14,585 nucleotides of DNA from contig CAZQSL010000096.1 of the NCBI GenBank assembly GCA_964595945.1, positions 1-14,585 on the forward strand, written 5' to 3'. Positions 1 through 7,398 of the stretch are shown piece by piece (positions within the stretch are counted from its first letter, which is position 1; every line of letters begins with the position of its first letter). A program made the translations under genes and the position numbers. Under the pieces are notes generated by a model that worked only from the letters and a program-made list of their open reading frames with translations, searched no databases and was not told the origin of the DNA. The stretch comes from CAZQSL01 sp964595945 (GTDB lineage: Bacteria; UBP15; UBA6099; JAJRTR01).

Positions 1-550
1 AGGGGGATTTTACTCTTAAGAAGCCAACTTGTCAATAGTGTGAACAGCCTCTAGTATGGACGATGTGCTGATAGTCGATACGGCCTCCGACGCTTTTGAC
101 GGTGATTTCGTCACCGGAACAGTCCGCAACAGCCGGTTCGTCAGGATCGGCGCAGATGGTGTCGATGTAAGCGGGAGCCGGATAACGGTGCGTGATACTC
201 AATTCCGCCAACTCGGTGACAAGGGTATGTCCATCGGAGAACACAGTGAGGCAAAAGCATACAATATCGTAGTGGACAATGCAAAAATGGGAGCTGCCGC
301 AAAGGATTTGTCGAAAGTGACAATCAGAACCGCGCGCATCTCCAATACTCATGTCGCCGGCTTTGCTGCTTATGAGAAAAAAGCGGAATATGGCCCCGGT
401 ACTCTCTCGGCAGACGGAGTGATATTCAACAATGCAAAACCGCAGGCTCTCGTACAAGAGGGCAGCAGCATGACGGTGAATGGTGAAAAAGTGAAATCGA
501 AGAAACTCGATGTCAAGACAATGTACAGACTCGGAATACTCGGCACATGA
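1..550 (+). CDS. Right-handed beta-helix repeat protein, C-terminal part (5' end outside window, frame apparently broken near base 50)
   Basis: Partial gene. From the ATG at 56 the frame encodes 164 residues with short alternating beta-strand rungs typical of parallel beta-helix proteins, such as SDAFDGDF, TVRNSRF, ADGVDVSGSRITVRDTQF, GDKGMSIGE and KVTIRTARISNT. No Shine-Dalgarno precedes this ATG, and it lies inside a rung, so it is not a credible start. In the same frame stops occur at 17-19 and 41-43. Frame 1, however, is open from base 1 to 51 and reads LLLRSQLVNSVNS, which looks like the preceding rung. One extra base around 47-55 would explain this, either a real frameshift or an assembly error at a contig edge. 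The stop (548-550) overlaps the VTC gene start. From family knowledge, such beta-helices often form the C-terminal half of CotH-like or surface proteins encoded beside VTC-domain genes. The exact function is unknown. Confidence 0.6.
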
Positions 551-1245
551 GTACATTATACGCCCCTGACACAGCGCGCCATGAAATCAAGTTCGTTGCG
601 GCGCGGCCATTCCTGGGCCACCTGCAGGCATGGCTGAAATCCTCGTCAGCCGGGTTTTCGATTGCTTATCCTCAGCGGAGGATCAATAACATCTACTTCG
701 ACACGCCTGATTACCAGTTGCTCTCGGACAGTCTGGGAGGGTCGAGCATAAGGTCTAAAATCAGGTACCGCTGGTATGGGGAAACTGCTGTAGAAACTGT
801 CGCAGGCACGCTCGAAGTGAAATATAAACGTGACAACACCGGATGGAAACTGCTTTTCCCGTCAGAATCCGCCGTCGTAGTTTCTGGAGCGAAACTTTCC
901 GGGATAAAAAGACAGATCAGCAGTACTCTCGCCCCTGATGGACGCCAGTTTCTGCAAGTCGCGCCTATGCCTGTCATTGCCAATTCATACTTGAGGCAGT
1001 ACTACATTTCATCCAGCGGGCACATTAGGGCAACGATTGACACAAGGCTGTCATTCTTCGAACAGCGGCTCTCATCGAGCATCAATCTCACCAATCCCGT
1101 ACCGCTTGCTGATGTTGTCGTATTCGAGGCAAAATGTCTGTCAAAGCACCGCGCAGAGCTTTCCGGAATCCTTGCTGATATCCCGCTCAGGCAGGGGCGT
1201 TTTTCAAAGTATTCTACCGGCATTATCAACACACAGGCTATTTAG
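547..1245 (+). CDS. VTC-domain protein, polyphosphate polymerase-like
   Basis: This 232-residue protein matches the VTC domain, the catalytic tunnel domain of yeast Vtc4 that makes polyphosphate from ATP. The basic and acidic residues that line the tunnel are visible: RHEIKF (11-16), RRINNIYFDT (44-53), RSKIRYRWYG (69-78), LEVKYK (89-94), YLRQYY (148-153), RATIDTRLSF (161-170), FEAK (193-196) and RFSKYS (218-223). The length is normal for a stand-alone bacterial VTC protein, and no SPX domain or membrane segment is seen, so it should be cytoplasmic. Its ATG overlaps the upstream stop codon as ATGA (547-550), suggesting translational coupling with the beta-helix gene. VTC proteins are commonly found beside CotH or beta-helix surface proteins, and whether those bacterial versions make polyphosphate is uncertain. 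Family assignment is firm; the enzymatic product is inferred. Confidence 0.85.
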   Translation: MSTLYAPDTARHEIKFVAARPFLGHLQAWLKSSSAGFSIAYPQRRINNIYFDTPDYQLLSDSLGGSSIRSKIRYRWYGETAVETVAGTLEVKYKRDNTGWKLLFPSESAVVVSGAKLSGIKRQISSTLAPDGRQFLQVAPMPVIANSYLRQYYISSSGHIRATIDTRLSFFEQRLSSSINLTNPVPLADVVVFEAKCLSKHRAELSGILADIPLRQGRFSKYSTGIINTQAI

Positions 1246-1333
1246 CCAATTGTCAAAATTGCGCCGACACTTTCCCAAACACGCCATAAGTTTGATTGTC
1301 AAGAAAATAATATCTGTCGGAACAACTCTTTTG

Positions 1334-1361
1334 TTGACTGAAACAATCCAGCCTTTATAAT
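1334..1361 (+). promoter_or_regulatory. Sigma70-like promoter for the hybrid histidine kinase
   Basis: The -35 is TTGACT (1334-1339, 5 of 6 to consensus) and the -10 is TATAAT (1356-1361, 6 of 6), with a 16-base spacer. Transcription would start near 1368, giving a leader of about 37 bases before the ATG at 1405. It separates the kinase from the VTC gene, which ends 88 bases upstream. Half-sites AACAA (1321), TTGTT (1331) and AACAA (1342) overlap the -35 region. Confidence 0.7.
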
Positions 1362-1404
1362 CAAAAATAGATACAAGTCAAATTTGCTTTCTACAGGGAT
1401 AATA

Positions 1405-4400
1405 ATGACTTTATTTTTCAAATCAAGTCTCGATAATATCATGCTGACATCCGCAGTGTTTAGCATATTCGTCGCTACGGTGGCATTTTCGCATGAAAAG
1501 AGGGACAAGTATTCCACGTACACCGGACTTGTGTTGTTTGGTTTTATCAGTGGCCTGGCGTATTGCAGCCGGTTGTGGAGCATCAATGCTCCTGACAGCT
1601 ACTCAATGGCATACATGAGGGCGTTCCTGGACCTGCTGGCATATTTCTGTCTGCTGTGGTACATGGCCAGAGGTGTCTATGAGAAGAAAGCCGACAGGGT
1701 GCTGATCCCTTCGGCCATCGCTTTTTTCGCGCTCTGCATGTCAGTATTTCAGTTCGGCCCGGTCAAACTCGCAACGGTATCGAGCATGCTGATCGGCATA
1801 CCGGCATATACAACCGCGGGACTGTATTTCCTGAAATCTGCATATCGCGACAACGAGAAACTGAAGGCCACGGCACTGTTTGTCGCCGGTACACTCTTCA
1901 TGTTATGCGTGCTGCTGCTGCTGAAAAGGCCCAGCGGCGCGCTCTATGTCCTTCACTCTGTCAATACCGACACATTCGAGGCGCTCACTTCGGTCAATCC
2001 CGAATTCGTCAACATGTGCCTGATGGGAGTGCTGGCGATTTCGCTGTGGCTTCACACGAGATCTGAAATAGTACAGTCTGACACATCAGGTCTGGATTAT
2101 GTGCTCAGGCCCGGAGACCTGTGGTGTCCGGTAATGGTCATCGTGGTGACAGCCGGGGGCTGGTGGCTGTCAGGGCTGTACTCAAAGCAGGCCATCGATA
2201 GCGAACGGCAGGAATTTCTCACGCAAATACGCATCGTTTCGTCGTCGATCAACCCTGACAGGGTATCACCTCTAAAAGGGACGCAAGCTGATGTCCTGAC
2301 GGAAGATTACGAAGTTGTCAAAAAACAGCTTCGCAAAGTGAGAGACGCCAATCCTGATTGCCGGTACGTATACATCACTAAAATATTGGATGGCAATGTA
2401 ATCTATGTGGTTGATTCGGAGACAGAAACATCTCCGTTGCACACTGAAACAGGCAGGGTGTATTACAGTGCCCCAGACTTTCTGACAAGCGCGATACAAT
2501 CAGGCAGATACTCAGTGTCCGATCCCTATACAAACCGTTCCGGCACATGGGTAAGCGCATTTGGCCCGGTCACCGGCCACGATCAGAAATCGATTGCCGC
2601 GATCGCCATTGACTTCAACGCGCGGGATTATGTCACTGACATATTCAACAGAAAGCTCCTGCCCGTGAGCTGTACGGGACTGATCTGCATGCTTTTTTTC
2701 AGCTTTTACTATTTCCAGCAGCGATACGCCAACTCGAAACGGCGGCTTCTCATCTCTGAGCGTCTCTACAGAAATCTCGTCGAAGGCACGCCCAATGTCG
2801 TCTGTCTGCTCGATAGCGAAGGCCGGGTCGTGACGATTAACAAGTTCGGCCTCATCCTCATGGACTGGACAGAACAGGCAGTCACAGGCACGAAACTATG
2901 CCGGCTATGGGACACACAGCACGAGCAGAGACTCTGCGAGGCTGTATCTGAATCCATCAGGGGCAAACGCGTTTCGCTGGAGATAACCGTCAAGGGAAAG
3001 CACGGTGTCGACAGTGTGCTCAGCATTATCCTCAATCCGATAACTGAAGAAGTCGCAGGCGCTGCGAACATCGTATGCGTCATCACCGACATATCAGGAG
3101 AAAGGCGACATGGCGCAATGGTGCGACGGCAGAGAGACCTGCTGAGCGCGATCAATACGATATTTCTGGAAGCGGCTAATTGCAGAAATATCTCCGAACT
3201 TGCTCAGGTGACACTCGCGCAGGCCGAAAAACTCACGGATAGCGAATTCGGATTTATCAACGAGATCAACCCGGACGGAGTGCTCGAGAGTCTCGCAGTT
3301 ACCGGGATCGCCGGCAAGTCAATGATAATCGCCGAAAAAATGGCAAGGGAAACAGACCTGAATCCACGGTCAGGATTCGCGGGGCGCATCCTGCTTTCGG
3401 GTAAGGGCGAGTTTTTCGACGAGGCGCACGCCAGCGATCCGGCGACCTTGCCGATGCCGGGGTATGCTGCCGTCAAGAGCTTCCTCGGCGTGCCGGTCAT
3501 GAGCGAGGGGAAAGCCATTGGCATCCTGGGACTTGCCAACAAAACGGGCGGCTATTCCCGGACTGATCTCGAAGCCATCGAAAGCGTGTCCACGGCTTTT
3601 GTCGAAAGCTACTCGCGCAAAACGGCGGAAATCGCCCGCATCGACAGCGAGCGCAGATTTCGTACACTCTTCAACTCGATGCTTGACGCGTTTGCACTCC
3701 ATGAAATCAAATGCGACAGTGACGGCCGGCCGGTAGATTATGTCTTTCTCGAAGTCAATCCGGCGTTCGAACAAATCACCGGGCTGAAGGCTGCGGAAAT
3801 TGTCGGGAAATCTGTCCTGAGCGTACTCCCCGCCACCGAGTCCTTCTGGATCGAAACCTATGGGCAAGTAGCCCTTACGGGTAAAGCGGTAAGATTTGAA
3901 AATTACTCCGCCGGACTCGCCAAATATTTCGAGGTTATCGCATATTGTCCTGACCATGGCAAATTCGCGACTATTTTCCAGGATGTCACGCAGAGGAAAA
4001 AATCCGAAGAAATATTCAATGCCATACTTAAGGGCACCGCATCGGAAACAGGAGAGGATTTTTTCAGGTCGCTGGTCCAGAGTCTCGCGACATCTCTCAA
4101 GGTCAAATACGCATACGTATCATCGTTCACCGGCGATGGCACACTCCAGACGCTCGCCTTCTGGAACGGAACGGATTTTTCGCGCAATTTCGAGTACGGT
4201 ATCGACTTCACCCCCTGCGAAAAAGTGATCGAGCAGGGTATTTTCCACTGTCCGTCCGGATTGCTTGAAGCGTTTCCCGAAGATATGCTGATAGGAGAAC
4301 TGAATGCTGACTCATTCCTCGGAACGCTCGTGCGTGATTCGTCGGGCAAGGTGCTTGGCGTGACTGCTGTCATGGACGTTACCTCCATAGCAGACGAAGC

Positions 4401-5634
4401 TGACATCAAAAATATCATGACGATATTTGCCGCGCGGGCAGGCGCAGAGATCGCTCGCAAAAAGGCTCAGAGTGAGCATGTCTCGCTCGAAGCCCAGCTC
4501 CGCCAGTCTCAAAAGATGGAAGCGGTCGGGCAGTTCGCCGGCGGCGTCGCTCACGATTTCAACAACATGCTCAGTGTCATCATGGGTTATACCAACATGC
4601 TGCTTGTCGATTCGGACGAAAACATGCCCAACCACTCAATATACGAAGCCATGCTCGAAGCAGCCAACCGCGCCCGCGATCTCACCATGAAACTTCTCGC
4701 ATTTTCGCGCAACGAAAAAATCGAACTACGAAAAAAGACAGCCGACTCCATATTGACGCGTATCATTTCCATGCTTGAGCGCACCATTCAGAAAAAAATC
4801 GTCATCGAGCACCACCTTGTCCCAGGAATTTTGATCAAAGTTGACGAAAATCAGATATTTCAGGCGATACTCAACATCTGCAACAATGCGCGCGATGCCA
4901 TGCCGGATGGTGGACAGATGGTTATCGAGTGTAAAAAGGTAATGCTCGAATTCAGCTATTGCAAAAAATACCCGGACCTCATACCCGGTGATTATTGCCT
5001 GATACGGGTGTCAGACAGTGGCAAAGGCATTTTGCCTGATGAAATCACCAAAATCTTCGACCCCTTCTTTACGACCAAAAAGGCTGGCGAAGGCACTGGA
5101 CTGGGGCTTTCTGTCACTCATGGCATAATCCGGAATCATGGCGGTCACATCAATGTTTATTCGGAGCTCGGCAAAGGCACTGTCATGAATGTCTATCTGC
5201 CCATAGCTTCAGAATCCGATGCGGCTGACGTCAGGTCGCTTCCTCCTCGCATACAGCCTGTCACGGGCAATGAAACCATTCTGGTCGTCGATGACGAGCA
5301 GGGGATACTCGATATCGCCGAGATCATGCTCAAAAAAGCCGGTTATCGCGTAATCAAGTCAAATTCGGGGAAGCAGGCAATCGAAGTTTTCCGCACGTAC
5401 GTGTCGGATATCAGCCTCGTTGTCCTCGATATGGTCATGCCTGACATGGATGGCAGTGATGTCTACGCCACACTCAGGGAAATTGCCCCTGAAGTCAATG
5501 TCATACTTGCTACAGGATATAGCATCAACGGTCACGCCGCCCAACTGCTCAAGGATGGCATCAGTGGATTTGTACAGAAACCATTCATGATGCAGGAACT
5601 TTGTGAGGAAATCCGCCGTGTCCTCGATAGATGA
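1405..5634 (+). CDS. Multi-sensor hybrid histidine kinase (7-8 TM, periplasmic sensor, PAS-GAF-PAS-GAF, HisKA, HATPase_c, REC)
   Basis: Start chosen at ATG 1405 because AGGGA (1395-1399) sits 5 bases upstream; an in-frame TTG at 1384 would add 7 residues but has no ribosome site. The product is about 1409 aa. Order: seven hydrophobic segments (1-225), a further TM (239-259), a periplasmic Cache-like region (about 264-415), a last TM (417-438), PAS (452-568), GAF (578-742), PAS (749-865), GAF (870-1018), HisKA with phospho-acceptor H1050 in AHDFNN, HATPase with the N box (N1160-N1161) and GEGTGLGL (1228-1235), and a receiver with VVDDEQG and phospho-acceptor D1342 in LDMVMPDMDG. All catalytic motifs look intact. 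It should sense an extracytoplasmic ligand plus cytoplasmic signals and relay phosphate to its own receiver. No DNA-binding regulator or phosphotransfer protein is adjacent, so the output is unknown. Ligands cannot be read from the sequence. Confidence 0.93.
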   Translation: MTLFFKSSLDNIMLTSAVFSIFVATVAFSHEKRDKYSTYTGLVLFGFISGLAYCSRLWSINAPDSYSMAYMRAFLDLLAYFCLLWYMARGVYEKKADRVLIPSAIAFFALCMSVFQFGPVKLATVSSMLIGIPAYTTAGLYFLKSAYRDNEKLKATALFVAGTLFMLCVLLLLKRPSGALYVLHSVNTDTFEALTSVNPEFVNMCLMGVLAISLWLHTRSEIVQSDTSGLDYVLRPGDLWCPVMVIVVTAGGWWLSGLYSKQAIDSERQEFLTQIRIVSSSINPDRVSPLKGTQADVLTEDYEVVKKQLRKVRDANPDCRYVYITKILDGNVIYVVDSETETSPLHTETGRVYYSAPDFLTSAIQSGRYSVSDPYTNRSGTWVSAFGPVTGHDQKSIAAIAIDFNARDYVTDIFNRKLLPVSCTGLICMLFFSFYYFQQRYANSKRRLLISERLYRNLVEGTPNVVCLLDSEGRVVTINKFGLILMDWTEQAVTGTKLCRLWDTQHEQRLCEAVSESIRGKRVSLEITVKGKHGVDSVLSIILNPITEEVAGAANIVCVITDISGERRHGAMVRRQRDLLSAINTIFLEAANCRNISELAQVTLAQAEKLTDSEFGFINEINPDGVLESLAVTGIAGKSMIIAEKMARETDLNPRSGFAGRILLSGKGEFFDEAHASDPATLPMPGYAAVKSFLGVPVMSEGKAIGILGLANKTGGYSRTDLEAIESVSTAFVESYSRKTAEIARIDSERRFRTLFNSMLDAFALHEIKCDSDGRPVDYVFLEVNPAFEQITGLKAAEIVGKSVLSVLPATESFWIETYGQVALTGKAVRFENYSAGLAKYFEVIAYCPDHGKFATIFQDVTQRKKSEEIFNAILKGTASETGEDFFRSLVQSLATSLKVKYAYVSSFTGDGTLQTLAFWNGTDFSRNFEYGIDFTPCEKVIEQGIFHCPSGLLEAFPEDMLIGELNADSFLGTLVRDSSGKVLGVTAVMDVTSIADEADIKNIMTIFAARAGAEIARKKAQSEHVSLEAQLRQSQKMEAVGQFAGGVAHDFNNMLSVIMGYTNMLLVDSDENMPNHSIYEAMLEAANRARDLTMKLLAFSRNEKIELRKKTADSILTRIISMLERTIQKKIVIEHHLVPGILIKVDENQIFQAILNICNNARDAMPDGGQMVIECKKVMLEFSYCKKYPDLIPGDYCLIRVSDSGKGILPDEITKIFDPFFTTKKAGEGTGLGLSVTHGIIRNHGGHINVYSELGKGTVMNVYLPIASESDAADVRSLPPRIQPVTGNETILVVDDEQGILDIAEIMLKKAGYRVIKSNSGKQAIEVFRTYVSDISLVVLDMVMPDMDGSDVYATLREIAPEVNVILATGYSINGHAAQLLKDGISGFVQKPFMMQELCEEIRRVLDR

Positions 5635-5646
5635 CTCAAATAATAA

Positions 5647-5676
5647 TTGTCATACGGTGCCAGACTGATATAGGAT
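5647..5676 (+). promoter_or_regulatory. Candidate promoter for the alpha/beta hydrolase
   Basis: TTGTCA (5647-5652, 5 of 6 to the -35 consensus) and TAGGAT (5671-5676, 4 of 6) are separated by 18 bases; TATAGG at 5669 is an alternative -10. Transcription would begin near 5683, only a few bases before the hairpin at 5687-5705. The hydrolase gene could also be co-transcribed with the kinase, since no forward terminator is seen between them. Confidence 0.35.
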
Positions 5677-5686
5677 ATGTAAAAAC

Positions 5687-5705
5687 CGGTTGCGAGGCGC
5701 AACCG
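5687..5705. repeat. Perfect 8-bp inverted repeat with 3-base loop
   Basis: CGGTTGCG (5687-5694), loop AGG, CGCAACCG (5698-5705). On the plus strand no T-tract follows, so it is not a terminator for the kinase. On the minus strand five T residues lie one base past the stem (5681-5685), which has terminator form, but no minus-strand gene is there to be stopped. It may instead be a 5' stem-loop in the hydrolase mRNA or a protein-binding site. Confidence 0.5.
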
Positions 5706-5792
5706 CCACAAGAGATCGAAACACGCCAACGCTGAGAAGTCCATCCGGCCTGCAAGATATGAAGAGAGAGCAATCGAACAGGGAGATGGAAT

Positions 5793-6605
5793 ATGAAACT
5801 GACTGATCTCGAAACAAAAGAAATGACAGTGCAGGGCTACCGCATCAGGTATCTTGACATGGGAAAAGGCCCAGCGATCATCTTCTGTCACGGACTTGGC
5901 GGCACGATAGAAGACAACGACAAATGTTTTCCATACCTCGTAGCGCGAGGATACAGAGTCATTGCCATGGATTGCCCCGGGACCGGCTTGTCTGAAATGC
6001 CCGATCGCAAATATACGGTCGAGTATCTCGCTGATTTCACGCTTGATTTTGCCGATGCGCTCGGCATTGACAAATTCTATTTGTCCGGCGGCTCACAGGG
6101 TGGGATGCATGTACTGCTGATTGCAAAAAAAGCGCCCGGGCGAGTTGTCAAAACCGCTATTTATTCATCTTCGGGTGTTTGGCCGCGCAGACCATTCCTC
6201 GCATGGTTCTTCAGTTCGCTTCCACCGCGGGCTGTCAAACTATGGTTCTGGATAGCGTCATTTTTCTGGTATCCGCTCAACTATCCAAATTTCTGGCAGT
6301 TGCGCCGCGAAGACCTGAAATTCAAATTCTCGCGCCAGCTTCCTGGATTTGGACGGCATGTGCTCGGTTGTCTCGGTTCGCAGTTCGCTGAGGATTATCG
6401 GGAAATCTACAGGACCATCAAAACGCCTACACTTATCCTTTGGGGCGAACTCGACTCTGGCATGCCGGTAAAAATGGGTTACGAACTTCACGACATCATG
6501 AAAGGTGTGGCAAAATTTATACCAGTACCCGGCGCGGGGCATAATGTGTCGACAATGCTGCCTGAGTACTATGCCGAACAGCTCGATGTATTTTTCAAAG
6601 GATAG
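5793..6605 (+). CDS. Alpha/beta hydrolase-fold protein with aromatic-rich cap
   Basis: This 270-residue protein has the full catalytic triad of the fold: oxyanion motif CHGLGG (H33-G34), nucleophile elbow GGSQGG (S101), acid D221 in WGELDSGMPV and H250 in GAGHNV. It lacks a signal peptide, so a cytoplasmic or inner-membrane-associated enzyme is expected. The start at 5793 is supported by GGGAG (5781-5785) seven bases upstream. Between strand 6 and the acid lies a cap (about 131-172) unusually rich in W, F and P, with W138, W151, W153 and W159, which could bind an acyl substrate or touch the membrane. The overall pattern resembles ester or epoxide hydrolases and C-C bond hydrolases, but the substrate cannot be told. 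It is convergent with kdsB, 15 bases away, and no terminator is apparent between them. Confidence 0.88.
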   Translation: MKLTDLETKEMTVQGYRIRYLDMGKGPAIIFCHGLGGTIEDNDKCFPYLVARGYRVIAMDCPGTGLSEMPDRKYTVEYLADFTLDFADALGIDKFYLSGGSQGGMHVLLIAKKAPGRVVKTAIYSSSGVWPRRPFLAWFFSSLPPRAVKLWFWIASFFWYPLNYPNFWQLRREDLKFKFSRQLPGFGRHVLGCLGSQFAEDYREIYRTIKTPTLILWGELDSGMPVKMGYELHDIMKGVAKFIPVPGAGHNVSTMLPEYYAEQLDVFFKG

Positions 6606-6620
6606 CTCCAGTCGCGATAC

Positions 6621-7364
6621 TCAGTCGATCCCGAGGCGGGCCAGCTCTCTTTCGATGCGTTCGACATCTTCGAGCGTGTCGACTCCGACGCCTTTATATG
6701 GGGTGGCGAGCATGTCGATGCGAATGCCGTTTTCGAGAGCGCGGAGTTGTTCGAGGCTTTCGACCGTTTCGATGGGCGATGGAGGCATCGCGGAAAATTC
6801 AAAGAGGAATTCGCGAGAATAAACGTAAAACCCGATGTGTTGCCAAGTGGGTATTTCCGATGGATTGCGTCTGAAGGGGATCGGATGGCGCGAGAAATAG
6901 AGCGCCTGGCTGTTGACGCCGGTGACGACTTTGACGATGTTTGGATTTTCGAGGTCGGAGCGATTGTCGATGGATGTCATGGCACTGCCGAAACGGAAAT
7001 CGGGGATTGTCGAAAAGCGTGCTACGGCGGCATCTATCATGGCAGGGTCGATGAGGGGTTCGTCGCCCTGGACATTGACGATCATCGTGCAGTCGATAGC
7101 ACGCGCTACTTCGGCGATGCGGTCGGTGCCGGTCTGGTGAGAGGGGCTGGTCATAATGGCATCGACGCCGAATTGTGTGACGCGATCGAAGATGCGTTCG
7201 TCATCGGTCGCGACGACGAGGCGGTCGAGCGAAGTGGCCAGGCTTACGCGTTCGCAGACTCGTTGTATGAGTGGTTTTCCGGCAATGGGATGCAGCATTT
7301 TTGCGGGGAAGCGTGTGGAGCCGTAACGGGCTGGTATTACGCCGAGTACGAATTTTTCTGCCAT
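6621..7364 (-). CDS. kdsB: 3-deoxy-manno-octulosonate cytidylyltransferase (CMP-Kdo synthetase)
   Basis: KdsB activates Kdo with CTP to give CMP-Kdo, the donor for the inner core of lipopolysaccharide; it is cytoplasmic. The 247 residues match the family's usual length. Visible motifs are the nucleotide-binding IPARYGSTRFPAK (10-22), HQTGTDR (76-82), NVQGDEPLI (97-105), YFSRHPIPF (156-164), HIGFYVY (176-182), ESLEQLRALENG (202-213) and GVDT (227-230). D101 and D229 correspond to the aspartates that hold the magnesium ion in characterised KdsB enzymes. It is the last gene of the minus-strand operon, 34 bases after the ABC transporter gene. A GGAG lies about 10 bases upstream of the ATG, a slightly long spacing. 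No anomalies are seen in the catalytic motifs. The identification is firm. Confidence 0.95.
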   Translation of the reverse strand: MAEKFVLGVIPARYGSTRFPAKMLHPIAGKPLIQRVCERVSLATSLDRLVVATDDERIFDRVTQFGVDAIMTSPSHQTGTDRIAEVARAIDCTMIVNVQGDEPLIDPAMIDAAVARFSTIPDFRFGSAMTSIDNRSDLENPNIVKVVTGVNSQALYFSRHPIPFRRNPSEIPTWQHIGFYVYSREFLFEFSAMPPSPIETVESLEQLRALENGIRIDMLATPYKGVGVDTLEDVERIERELARLGID

Positions 7365-7398
7365 GTAGTATTATCTCCAGAGAATGATTGAGTTGTTG

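Noticed and set aside
1235..1248. GGCTATTTAGCC as a terminator of the VTC gene
   Set aside because: The stem is only 4-5 bp with almost no loop, lies across the stop codon and lacks a T-tract.
1384..1404. TTG at 1384 as start of the hybrid kinase
   Set aside because: The ATG at 1405 has AGGGA at ideal spacing, while no ribosome site precedes 1384.
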